Positions 1 through 5,552 of a DNA stretch of 5,845 bases are shown piece after piece (position 1 is the first letter of the stretch; each line of letters begins with the position of its first letter). Where the stretch lies: positions 1 to 5,845 of the forward strand of contig CANQZS010000119.1 in the NCBI GenBank assembly GCA_947628385.1, in the 5' to 3' direction. The notes beneath the pieces are model-generated. The model saw only the letters and a program-made list of their open reading frames with translations, did no database searches and was not told the origin of the DNA. Both the position numbers and the translations under genes were made by a program. Origin of the DNA: an uncultured Clostridia bacterium. Its GTDB lineage: Bacteria > Bacillota > Clostridia > Oscillospirales > Ruminococcaceae.

Positions 1-18
1 GCTTATGCTATGTAAGCC

Positions 19-49
19 TTTTGAAACAGTCCGGTGGACTGTTTCAAAA
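19..49. repeat. Perfect 14-bp inverted repeat (intergenic hairpin)
   Basis: The arm TTTTGAAACAGTCC (19-32) is followed by the 3-base loop GGT and its exact reverse complement (36-49). No T tract follows on either strand, so it does not look like a simple intrinsic terminator. The right arm can also pair imperfectly (11 of 14 positions) with 62-75, giving an alternative fold. It is the first part of a repeat mosaic with the elements at 81-97 and 105-132. A dispersed REP-like or MITE-like element is plausible but cannot be shown from one copy. Confidence 0.85.
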
Positions 50-80
50 CCAATTTAATATGTTTTTCTACAGTCTGATA

Positions 81-97
81 TTGCGCCTGCGGCGCAA
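81..97. repeat. Short GC-rich inverted repeat
   Basis: TTGCGCC (81-87), loop TGC (88-90) and GGCGCAA (91-97) form a perfect 7-bp stem in otherwise AT-rich sequence. The + strand continues AATTAT rather than a T run, so termination is unlikely on that strand. Its position between the hairpin at 19-49 and the heptamer array at 105-132 suggests one composite intergenic element. Function is unknown. Confidence 0.7.
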
Positions 98-104
98 AAT
101 TATA

Positions 105-132
105 TCTCAACTCTCAACTCTCAAAACTCAAC
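105..132. repeat. Four-unit heptamer tandem repeat
   Basis: Four consecutive 7-base units read TCTCAAC, TCTCAAC, TCTCAAA and ACTCAAC. The first two are identical and the last two each carry one change. The array lies outside any gene, so a change in copy number would not alter a reading frame. It may be part of a dispersed intergenic repeat or a slippage-prone tract. Confidence 0.75.
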
Positions 133-142
133 ACTAATTATC

Positions 143-174
143 AGAGCCTTTTCCAAAACAGAAAAGGCTCTTTT
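143..174 (+). terminator. Intrinsic terminator-like hairpin between the repeat mosaic and feoA
   Basis: AGAGCCTTTTC (143-153), a 7-base loop and GAAAAGGCTCT (161-171) form an 11-bp perfect stem ending in TTTT (171-174) on the + strand. The T tract therefore best fits transcription entering from the left, from a gene outside the window. It also lies only a few bases beyond the stop of the minus-strand feoA. In that direction the stem is followed by TGATAATTAG, a poor T tract, so service as the feoA terminator is possible but weaker. Confidence 0.6.
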
Positions 175-179
175 AAATA

Positions 180-410
180 TCATTCTACGAGAATTTTGGA
201 GCTGTCCTCTTCACGAAGAGCTATGACCGCTCCACGTATAAGATAGGCTATGGGATCTCCGGAGGGACTCCTTTGTAAGCATAGTACCGTGGTTCCCTCT
301 ATAAGCCCCATGTCCTGCAAACGGCGGCGCATATCCCCATCGTTCAGAAGCGTCTTTACCCTTGCAGATGTACCCTCTCCCATATTATGCAGCGTTTTTG
401 CCGTGTTCAT
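180..410 (-). CDS. feoA: FeoA-family ferrous iron transport accessory protein
   Basis: This encodes a 76-residue cytoplasmic protein of the FeoA family, small SH3-like proteins that assist or regulate the FeoB ferrous iron permease. The whole family pattern is visible: an N-terminal TLHNMGEGTSARV segment, the MRRRLQDMGLIEGT block (about residues 28-41), the GDPIAYLIRG strand region and the closing IALREEDSSKILVE. Length matches a stand-alone FeoA domain. I chose the ATG at 408-410 because the family homology begins there. The frame stays open back to an ATG at 533, but that would add 41 residues unlike FeoA. The chosen start is odd: the only good ribosome site, AAAGGAG at 439-445, lies 28 bases upstream and sits closer to an out-of-frame ATG. 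No feoB is present in the window and the gene appears to stand alone. No convincing promoter was recognised. Confidence 0.85.
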   Translation of the reverse strand: MNTAKTLHNMGEGTSARVKTLLNDGDMRRRLQDMGLIEGTTVLCLQRSPSGDPIAYLIRGAVIALREEDSSKILVE

Positions 411-435
411 AGATAAATTGCGCCGTGACCGGCAT
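385..435 (-). other. Possible 16-codon leader ORF overlapping the feoA start
   Basis: On the minus strand, the AAAGGAG at 439-445 is followed after three bases by an ATG (433-435). This opens a 16-codon frame, MPVTAQFIYEHGKNAA, that stops with TAA at 385-387. It overlaps the first 26 bases of feoA in another frame. It could be a translated leader that couples to feoA, or it could be chance. The three-base spacing is shorter than usual, which argues against efficient use. No family is recognised. Confidence 0.2.
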
Positions 436-471
436 ATTCTCCTTTCAGACGTTAAGTAATAAAATATAACC

Positions 472-501
472 GCCGCAGCCGTGACGCGCAGGATCTGCGG
501 C
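472..501 (-). other. Possible hairpin in the feoA 5' leader region
   Basis: GCCGCAG (472-478) can pair with CTGCGGC (495-501) across a 16-base loop. A shorter competing hairpin, CGCAG/CTGCG (487-491 with 495-499), shares the right arm. The stretch is GC-rich against AT-rich surroundings and would lie in the feoA leader only if transcription starts upstream of it. No known riboswitch class is recognised. Confidence 0.25.
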
Positions 502-537
502 TCGGTCAGAAACGGTATCAGGATCTTTCCCATAGGC

Positions 538-566
538 TTGAAAATATTTCAGCCCTATACTAAAAT
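538..566 (+). promoter_or_regulatory. Sigma-A-type promoter for the DUF4830 gene
   Basis: TTGAAA (538-543), a 17-base spacer and TAAAAT (561-566) match the housekeeping consensus at four and five of six positions with ideal spacing. Transcription would begin near 573, giving a leader of about 90 bases before the GTG at 663. It also shows that an ATG at 567 in the same frame cannot be the translation start from this promoter. Confidence 0.7.
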
Positions 567-646
567 ATGCCCGAAAAATTTTTCCGCTACTGCCGGAACT
601 TGTACTTTTTCAGGACTTGCCTGCATAAATATTTAACAAATGCTGC

Positions 647-653
647 AAAGGAG
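647..653 (+). promoter_or_regulatory. Ribosome binding site that sets a GTG start at 663
   Basis: AAAGGAG lies 9 bases before GTG (663-665). The nearer ATG at 661 reads ATG TGA and is immediately stopped, so the overlapping GTG is the only useful start for this site. Confidence 0.8.
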
Positions 654-662
654 CTGTTATAT

Positions 663-1145
663 GTGAGCAAAGGTTCATCAAATCAAGGACTTAAAATAAT
701 ATTGTTTCTGATCCTTGCCGCCGCTGCGGCTGCCGCTCTTATATTTTTCTCCAAGGCAAAGGACGAATCAGAAGCTGACGAGATGTTTACAATGCCTACA
801 AACGCTCTCAGGGTGGAATTCCTGAACAAGCAAGGCTGGATCGTTAAGCCCGATCCCGTTTCAAAGGAGGATATAATTATCCCCTCTGTGTTCGACGGCG
901 CTTTCGCTGAATATGCCGAGCTCCAGACCGAACAGGGATTCGATCTTGAAAAATTTATGGGAAAGGACGCAGTTGTCATAAAATATCAGATCCTGAACTA
1001 TCCGGATCATCCGGAAGATGTTTTTGCCTCAATGATAATATGCGACGATCGTCTCATCGGAGGAGATATTTCCGTGAACGGTGAGGACGGTACTCTCGAA
1101 CCGCTTATCGCAGCCTCCGCACAGACCTTTCTTACAGCGGAATGA
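663..1145 (+). CDS. DUF4830-family membrane-anchored protein of unknown function
   Basis: This encodes 160 residues. A short basic N-terminus precedes one hydrophobic helix (about residues 11-29) containing seven consecutive alanines. A hydrophilic linker rich in Asp and Glu follows, then a globular domain from about residue 48 to 145. The domain shows the pattern I associate with DUF4830: an FLNKQGW motif, IIIPSVFD, a Tyr-containing LQTEQGFDLEKFMGK segment, an LNYPDHPEDVFASM segment and the closing LIGGDIS. The predicted topology is a signal anchor or uncleaved signal peptide with the domain outside the membrane; no lipobox cysteine is seen. The GTG start is fixed by AAAGGAG 9 bases upstream, not by the ATG at 567, which abuts the promoter -10. 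The gene has its own promoter and is followed by a terminator, so it is probably monocistronic. Biochemical function is unknown. Confidence 0.82.
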   Translation: MSKGSSNQGLKIILFLILAAAAAAALIFFSKAKDESEADEMFTMPTNALRVEFLNKQGWIVKPDPVSKEDIIIPSVFDGAFAEYAELQTEQGFDLEKFMGKDAVVIKYQILNYPDHPEDVFASMIICDDRLIGGDISVNGEDGTLEPLIAASAQTFLTAE

Positions 1146-1154
1146 TACGGCGGT

Positions 1155-1205
1155 AAAAAAGACCCGATAACGGAAGCCTTTATCTTCCGGTGTCGGGTCG
1201 TTTTT
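1155..1205. terminator. Bidirectional intrinsic terminator between convergent genes
   Basis: An A run (1155-1160) is followed by a 16-position stem (1161-1176 with 1184-1199) around a 7-base loop. The stem has one A-G mismatch and one G-T wobble, then G and TTTTT (1201-1205). A tracts on one side and T tracts on the other let it end transcription of the + strand DUF4830 gene and of minus-strand birA, whose stop codon is at 1214. Confidence 0.88.
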
Positions 1206-1213
1206 ATATCCTA

Positions 1214-2182
1214 TCATTCGGCAAGCCTTACCGTTCCGGACATGAGAGCCTTTTCCTCGCCGTTATCCTTGCGGACAAGCAGCCTGCCTATTTCGTCGAT
1301 GCCTATGCAGCTCATTGTTTCGCTTACATCGTTATGTGTGACCTCGATACGCTTTCCTATAAGATTTGAGCGTCTCCTGTATTCGTCGATGAAGCTCTTG
1401 TCTCTTATTGTTTCAAGGCGTTCCTCAAAGCAGTTCAGTATCTCAGCCGCAAGCACGCTGCGGGATACGGACGTATTTGTCTCCATTCTTATTGATGTAG
1501 CAATATCCGAAACGGATTTGGGGAACGAAACGTTCTGAACATTTACTCCTATGCCTACTATGGCGTATTCAAGTCCGCCCTGCTCGACATTTACCGAGGC
1601 TTCGGTAAGTATCCCGCAGAGCTTTTTATTTCCGGCATAAATATCGTTGACCCATTTTATTTTGCAGTCAAGTCCGGATACCTTTTCAATGGCTTCCGCT
1701 ACCGCAACTGCGGCGCAGGAGGTTATCAGCAGTGAATGTTCCACCGAAAGCTCCGGACGAAGCACGATGCTCATGTATATGCCCATTCCGAGCGGAGCGT
1801 AAAAGCTTCTGCCCATTCTGCCCTTGCCGTGGGTCTGAGTCTCGGATATAACGGTAGTTCCGTGGACCGCTCCGAGCTGGGCAAGGCTTTTTGCAAAATT
1901 ATTTGTGGAATCTACGGTTTTGAAAACATCTATCTTTCTGCCGAGCGCCTTTGTCCTGAGATTAGGGACTATGGACTGTTCGCTCAGGAAGTCGCTTTCC
2001 TCAGACAGGCAGTAGCCTCTGTTCGTCACTGCGCAGATAGAATACCCCTCCTCGCGCAGGGATCTTACAGCTTTCCACACAGCGCTGCGCGTCATTCCGA
2101 CGCTCCGCGCGATCTCGCTTCCGGAAATACTTTTTCCCTTATTTTCCTCTAAAACCGCCAAAACTCTGTCTTTTAACGGCAT
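1214..2182 (-). CDS. birA: Bifunctional biotin-[acetyl-CoA-carboxylase] ligase / biotin repressor BirA
   Basis: This 322-residue cytoplasmic enzyme activates biotin with ATP and attaches it to the acceptor lysine of biotin carboxyl carrier proteins. The N-terminus is a winged helix-turn-helix (about residues 1-60, with ISGSEIARSVGMTRSAVWKA), as in Class II BirA proteins that also repress biotin genes. The catalytic domain contains DSTN (91-94), the biotinyl-AMP loop ETQTHGKGRMGR (114-125), KWVND (176-180) with the expected lysine K176, CGILTE (189-194) and GIGVNV (210-215). A C-terminal SH3-like region follows from about residue 273. Length is normal. The ATG at 2180-2182 is chosen because GGAGG lies 7 bases before it and homology begins there; an in-frame start 30 bases further upstream lacks such a site. 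No biotin genes lie in the window and no clear BirA operator palindrome was found, so repressor activity is inferred only from the winged helix. Confidence 0.95.
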   Translation of the reverse strand: MPLKDRVLAVLEENKGKSISGSEIARSVGMTRSAVWKAVRSLREEGYSICAVTNRGYCLSEESDFLSEQSIVPNLRTKALGRKIDVFKTVDSTNNFAKSLAQLGAVHGTTVISETQTHGKGRMGRSFYAPLGMGIYMSIVLRPELSVEHSLLITSCAAVAVAEAIEKVSGLDCKIKWVNDIYAGNKKLCGILTEASVNVEQGGLEYAIVGIGVNVQNVSFPKSVSDIATSIRMETNTSVSRSVLAAEILNCFEERLETIRDKSFIDEYRRRSNLIGKRIEVTHNDVSETMSCIGIDEIGRLLVRKDNGEEKALMSGTVRLAE

Positions 2183-2486
2183 AGTAACACCTCCGTTTTG
2201 ATCGAAACACAATAAATGTAGTGAGAATATTTTTCTGAGACTATGTAAGTTTGATATAAAAAAATGAAGGGTGCCAGATCATTCAGCAAAGCAATAAAAA
2301 AGGAAATTGCTTACACAAAATGCACATTATTAGAATAACATATTTTACGCGATTAGTCAATCACATTTTTAAATTTTTATCATAAAATGTTAGTAATTCC
2401 GGTACCTGACAGTAAAAAGCCCGACTAAAAAGGGAAAAATTACCGTTTTTACCGGAGCAAATTTATATATAGGATATGGTTTTGTA
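2183..2486. other. AT-rich divergent intergenic region between birA and the YtaF-like gene
   Basis: These 304 bases hold no credible gene. They contain the minus-strand birA promoter (2332-2360) and an inverted repeat AAGCAAT/ATTGCTT (2289-2295 and 2306-2312). A direct repeat TTACCG occurs at 2440-2445 and 2449-2454, and CCGGTA/TACCGG at 2399-2404 and 2450-2455. Plus-strand promoter candidates are weak: TTGCTT-18-TAGAAT (2307-2336) and TTACCG-18-TATATA (2440-2469). I looked for the manganese yybP-ykoY riboswitch often linked to MntP-type genes and did not recognise its conserved segments. Confidence 0.55.
2332..2360 (-). promoter_or_regulatory. Probable birA promoter
   Basis: Read on the minus strand this is TTGACT (2355-2360), a 17-base spacer ending in TGT, then TATTCT (2332-2337). 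The -35 matches five of six consensus bases and the -10 four of six, helped by an extended -10 TG. Transcription would start near 2325, giving birA a leader of about 140 bases. It overlaps a weaker candidate promoter on the opposite strand. Confidence 0.55.
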
Positions 2487-3080
2487 ATGTTGAGATCTCT
2501 GCTTTTGGTGGCGGCGGTATCCGTGGACGGCTTTGCTGCGGCTGTAGGGATAGGCAGTGCGGGAATAAGGATACCGTTCCGGTCGGCTGCGGTGATAAGC
2601 TTTACGGGAACTCTTTTTCTGGGACTTTCGGTAGGGCTTGCGGGAGCCGCAAGGCTTGCCGTTCCGGAAACGGTATGCAGCGTGTTGTCTTTCGCACTGC
2701 TTATGGCGCTGGGAATGTTCTATCTTCTGAGAAATATAATAAAGGACGTCATATCCGGCAGGCACGGAAAGCCTGAGGATCCGGTGATGATACTTTTCGA
2801 CGGCAAAGCCGCAGATATGGATAATTCCAAAAGCATTTCCGTAAGGGAAGCGGCGGCTCTTTCGGCGGCGCTTTCAGCCGATTCCGCAGCTACGGGGATA
2901 AGCGCGGGACTTGCAGATACTGATCTTCCGCTGATCCTTGCAATGACCTTTGCGGCAGGTATCGCTTCGGTGCTTATAGGTCACAGGATAGGAAAAACCG
3001 TTTCATCTGCGGCAAATGCCGACCTTAGCTGGCTTTGCGGAGCGGTGCTTATCGTTCTGGCATTTATGAACATTTCTTGA
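2487..3080 (+). CDS. YtaF/MntP-like integral membrane protein (putative manganese exporter family)
   Basis: This 197-residue protein has six predicted hydrophobic helices (about 3-23, 34-58, 61-84, 119-141, 145-167 and 179-196) and a polar cytoplasmic loop at 85-118. The two halves carry matching motifs, SVDGFAAAVGIG with D14 and SADSAATGISAG with D132. This is the internally duplicated layout of the MntP/YtaF family, whose helix aspartates are needed for manganese export in MntP. Length and the central loop are closer to YtaF, a sporulation-associated membrane protein of Bacillus and Clostridia, than to MntP proper. Ion export is therefore a family-level guess. The ribosome site before the ATG at 2487 is weak (AGGAT at 2471-2475), and a TTG immediately follows. 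The stop is followed by the ruvC promoter 26 bases later, with no clear terminator, so read-through into ruvC is possible. Confidence 0.8.
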   Translation: MLRSLLLVAAVSVDGFAAAVGIGSAGIRIPFRSAAVISFTGTLFLGLSVGLAGAARLAVPETVCSVLSFALLMALGMFYLLRNIIKDVISGRHGKPEDPVMILFDGKAADMDNSKSISVREAAALSAALSADSAATGISAGLADTDLPLILAMTFAAGIASVLIGHRIGKTVSSAANADLSWLCGAVLIVLAFMNIS

Positions 3081-3105
3081 AATGAGGAAATTACTAAAAA
3101 AAATA

Positions 3106-3134
3106 TTGCAGAATCCGCAAAAATATGATATAAT
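3106..3134 (+). promoter_or_regulatory. Consensus extended -10 promoter of the ruv operon
   Basis: TTGCAG (3106-3111), a 17-base spacer and a perfect TATAAT (3129-3134) are preceded by the extended -10 TG at 3126-3127. Transcription should begin near 3141, about 30 bases before the ruvC TTG. No LexA-type palindrome was recognised here, so expression may be constitutive. Confidence 0.8.
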
Positions 3135-3172
3135 AAATTGTTATATTGAAGATCATTGGAGAAGTGAAAAAT

Positions 3173-3676
3173 TTGAGAATTCTTGGAATCGACCCGGGAT
3201 ACGCCATAGTCGGCTTCGGTGTGGTGGAATATGATGGATACAGCTTCGTTCCGATACATTTCGGAGCTATAACCACACAGGCGGGAACGGATTTTTTCCT
3301 GCGGCTGAAAACGATATACGACGATATGAATACCGTTCTGAATACGTTTCGTCCGGATTCTGTGGCGATAGAAAAGCTTTTTTTCAACACGAACCAGAAA
3401 ACCGGTATTGACGTCGCTCAGGCAAGGGGAGTTACCGTTCTTGCAGCGGTGAATATGGGTATACCGATATTTGAATATACTCCGCTCCAAGTGAAGCAAT
3501 CCGTTGTAGGGTACGGCAGAGCGGAGAAAAATCAAGTCATGGAGATGACCCGCAAAATTCTTGGTCTTGCGGAGGTGCCTAAGCCGGACGATACCGCCGA
3601 CGCGCTCGCCATCGCGATCTGCCACGGACACGCCGGAGGAGGCGCGGGAGGATTCAGGATAAAACAAGGGATCTGA
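3173..3676 (+). CDS. ruvC: Crossover junction endodeoxyribonuclease RuvC
   Basis: RuvC is the dimeric, Mg-dependent nuclease that resolves Holliday junctions by paired symmetrical cuts, working with RuvAB in recombination and repair. The 167-residue product has the RNase H-like fold signatures: MRILGIDPG with D7, the VAIEKLFF strand with E67, and PDDTADALAIAICH with D140 and D143. Together these are the four acidic catalytic residues. VAQARGV and TPLQVKQSVVGYGRAEKNQV are also typical. The C-terminus is short and ends in a Gly-rich tail. I chose TTG at 3173 because the product then begins with the canonical MRILGIDPG. GGAG at 3158-3161 lies 11 bases upstream, somewhat far. An upstream TTG at 3146 would add nine residues but has no ribosome site. 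ruvA follows 23 bases after the stop. Confidence 0.95.
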   Translation: MRILGIDPGYAIVGFGVVEYDGYSFVPIHFGAITTQAGTDFFLRLKTIYDDMNTVLNTFRPDSVAIEKLFFNTNQKTGIDVAQARGVTVLAAVNMGIPIFEYTPLQVKQSVVGYGRAEKNQVMEMTRKILGLAEVPKPDDTADALAIAICHGHAGGGAGGFRIKQGI

Positions 3677-3699
3677 AATTTTGCAAAGGAGCTTTATTT

Positions 3700-4308
3700 A
3701 TGATATACAGTGTAAGAGGCAGGATAATACATAAAGGCACGGACGTTGCCGTTATAGAATGTGGCGGAGTAGGCTACGCCTGCCGTACTACGCTTTCCAC
3801 GCTTTCGGGAATGGGCAGGGTAGGCGATGAAGCCGTTTTGTATACATATCTTCACGTAAGAGAGGACAGTGTTGAGCTTTTCGGCTTCCTGACGGAGCAG
3901 GAGCTCAACTGCTTCAAGATGCTTATAACTGTTTCAGGAGTAGGTCCGAAAGCGGGACTGGCTATACTGTCCGACACCGATCCGGAAAGGTTTGCGCTTA
4001 TAGTTGCAACAGGCGATTATAAGGCGTTCACAAAAACCAAGGGAGTAGGTCCTAAGCTTGCCCAGAGAGTGGTGCTGGAGCTTAAGGATAAGATCGCCAA
4101 GGAACAGCTTTCGGCGGCGGGAGCTTCGGGAGATATTTTTGAAGCGGTATCCTCCGGAGGAGGAAATATCTCGGAGGCAGTTTCGGCGCTGGTAGTTCTC
4201 GGCTACAGCCAGACGGAGGCGGCTTCGGCAGTGGCAAGGCTCGATCCGGCGCTTCCGGTGGAGGAGCTTATCCGCCAGTCGCTTAAAAAAATGGCTTCAA
4301 ACCTGTAA
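3700..4308 (+). CDS. ruvA: Holliday junction branch migration protein RuvA
   Basis: RuvA binds four-way junctions as a tetramer and loads the RuvB motor. The 202-residue product has normal length. Domain I is the OB-fold (about 1-62, starting MIYSVRGRI and ending with the VELFGF segment). Domain II carries two helix-hairpin-helix motifs, MLITVSGVGPKAGLAIL (74-90) and FTKTKGVGPKLAQRVVLEL (110-128). A flexible linker (about 135-154) leads to domain III (about 155-202, with EAVSALVVLGYSQTEA), which contacts RuvB. The start at 3700 is supported by AAAGGAG at 3685-3691, 8 bases upstream. The gene lies 23 bases after ruvC, consistent with one transcript. Its usual partner ruvB is displaced by one intervening gene. 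Confidence 0.97.
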   Translation: MIYSVRGRIIHKGTDVAVIECGGVGYACRTTLSTLSGMGRVGDEAVLYTYLHVREDSVELFGFLTEQELNCFKMLITVSGVGPKAGLAILSDTDPERFALIVATGDYKAFTKTKGVGPKLAQRVVLELKDKIAKEQLSAAGASGDIFEAVSSGGGNISEAVSALVVLGYSQTEAASAVARLDPALPVEELIRQSLKKMASNL

Positions 4309-4343
4309 ACGCATATACGGCTTGATGCGAAAGGAGAGGTAAA

Positions 4344-5525
4344 ATGCTGTCTTACCCAGACTACACCAGATGTCCGGTAAATGTGATCTCGTCAATAAGA
4401 AAGTTTTACAGAGCCTTTTCAAATTATCCCTCCATACCAAAGCTCGATCTGGCGCTCAATAAATTCTATAAAAACGTTGTGCTCATAGTCCTTGACGGAA
4501 TGGGGACTGCTATGATGGAAAGGGCTCTTCCAAGGTCGTCCTTTCTGAGAAAGCACCATGAAACGGATCTTACATCGGTTTTTCCGTCGACTACGGCTGC
4601 GGCAATGACGAGCTACTATACGGGAGTTTCCCCAAAGGAGCACGGCTGGCTCGGCTGGTCGCTGTTCTTTAAGGAATTCTGCCGGATGGTGGATATTTTT
4701 CCGAATACAGACAGCTATACCGGCACTCCGGTAGCAAATCTGAGCGCGGCGCATTTCGTAATGCCATATGAGACTATCTATAAGGATATTCTGAATTCCA
4801 TAATCGGCGATGTGCAGCCGTTTACTATAGCTCAGCCCGGGGTAAATATTCCGGAAAACGGGAATTTCCATAAGGTCGCGGATAAATTCGAGCGGGTATG
4901 TGAGCTGGTCAGGATCATATGCGCTTCCGATCAGAATACATTTACATTCGTGGAATGGAACAGTCCGGACGATATTGCTCATCGCAGCGGCTGCTATTCC
5001 GAACAGGTCTCGGAATGTCTGCTTTACCTCAATTACAGGATAAAGGAGCTTTGCGAGGGGCTTACGGATACGCTGGTAATAGTTTCCGCAGATCATGGAC
5101 TGACGGATATTGAGGAGGAAATACGCATAGACCGTATACCTGAGATCGCGGAATGTCTCGTGCTCCCGCCGTTTGTGGAGAACCGCGCGGCGGCGTGCTA
5201 TGTGAAATACGACCGCAAGACCGATTTTGAAAGAGCGGTAAAAAGTATTCTGGGCAACGATTTCATGCTGTTTTCAAGGAATGATATTCTCTCAAAGAAT
5301 ATTCTGGGGATCGGTGATCCTCACCCTAAAACAATAGATTTTATCGGCGATTACATGATATGCGCCATAGGAAATAAAACTATACGCTACCAGCCGCTGA
5401 ACATCAAGCCAAAGCCCGTGCATAAGGCGGCTCACGGAGGCTTTACCGATGAGGAAATGATAATACCGCTGATAATTATTCCTACAAAACAGACTAAGGA
5501 ATATAAACAGAAAAAGCTGATATAA
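4344..5525 (+). CDS. Cytoplasmic alkaline phosphatase-superfamily phosphodiesterase (NPP/PF01663-like)
   Basis: This 393-residue protein shows the full metal and nucleophile set of type I phosphodiesterase/nucleotide pyrophosphatases: LDGMG with D51, FPSTTAAAMTS with nucleophile T84, WNSPDDIAH with D209 and H213, SADHG with D250 and H251, and AHGGF with H364. All seven positions are intact, so it should be an active two-zinc hydrolase of phosphodiester or phosphomonoester bonds. The substrate cannot be read from the sequence. There is no signal peptide or membrane segment before the first motif, so a cytoplasmic location is predicted, unlike many secreted relatives. The start is well supported by AAGGAGAGG (4331-4339), 4 to 7 bases before the ATG. 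It sits 35 bases after ruvA and 27 before ruvB, so it is very probably cotranscribed with them. Substrates such as nucleotides, a cyclic dinucleotide or a phosphonate are possible, but none is indicated. Confidence 0.88.
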   Translation: MLSYPDYTRCPVNVISSIRKFYRAFSNYPSIPKLDLALNKFYKNVVLIVLDGMGTAMMERALPRSSFLRKHHETDLTSVFPSTTAAAMTSYYTGVSPKEHGWLGWSLFFKEFCRMVDIFPNTDSYTGTPVANLSAAHFVMPYETIYKDILNSIIGDVQPFTIAQPGVNIPENGNFHKVADKFERVCELVRIICASDQNTFTFVEWNSPDDIAHRSGCYSEQVSECLLYLNYRIKELCEGLTDTLVIVSADHGLTDIEEEIRIDRIPEIAECLVLPPFVENRAAACYVKYDRKTDFERAVKSILGNDFMLFSRNDILSKNILGIGDPHPKTIDFIGDYMICAIGNKTIRYQPLNIKPKPVHKAAHGGFTDEEMIIPLIIIPTKQTKEYKQKKLI

Positions 5526-5538
5526 CAGAACGAGCCTG

Positions 5539-5546
5539 AAAGGAAG
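5539..5546 (+). promoter_or_regulatory. Ribosome binding site setting the ruvB TTG start
   Basis: AAAGGAAG ends 6 bases before TTG (5553-5555). An in-frame ATG at 5571 lacks a comparable site, so TTG is the preferred start. Confidence 0.65.
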
Positions 5547-5552
5547 ATAAAT

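Noticed and set aside
105..132. Possible CRISPR array
   Set aside because: The 7-base units are directly adjacent with no spacers, and no cas genes are present.
567..662. N-terminal extension of the DUF4830 protein from ATG 567
   Set aside because: The ATG abuts the promoter -10 and precedes the expected transcript start. The extension has no ribosome site and would bury the signal-anchor helix.
1599..1655. Substitution of KWPND by KWVND in BirA as a sign of lost activity
   Set aside because: The catalytic lysine and the Asn-Asp pair are retained, and Val at this position occurs, to my recollection, in clostridial BirA proteins.
1736..2152. Plus-strand open frame of 138 codons antisense to birA
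   Set aside because: It is fully contained within birA, whose motifs are all present; the frame is a composition artefact.
2183..2330. BirA operator (bioO-like palindrome) upstream of birA
   Set aside because: No long dyad with a TTAAC-like half-site arrangement was found; only the short AAGCAAT/ATTGCTT repeat occurs.
2390..2486. Possible manganese (yybP-ykoY) riboswitch before the MntP-like gene
   Set aside because: The conserved segments of that class were not recognised; only short repeats and AT-rich sequence are visible.
2981..3667. Minus-strand open frame of 228 codons antisense to ruvC
   Set aside because: It lies opposite a clear RuvC with all catalytic residues, has no family resemblance, and is explained as a shadow frame.
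4419..5096. Minus-strand open frame of 225 codons antisense to the phosphodiesterase gene
   Set aside because: The plus-strand gene has an intact set of catalytic motifs and a strong ribosome site. The antisense product is rich in Arg, Cys and His and resembles no family.
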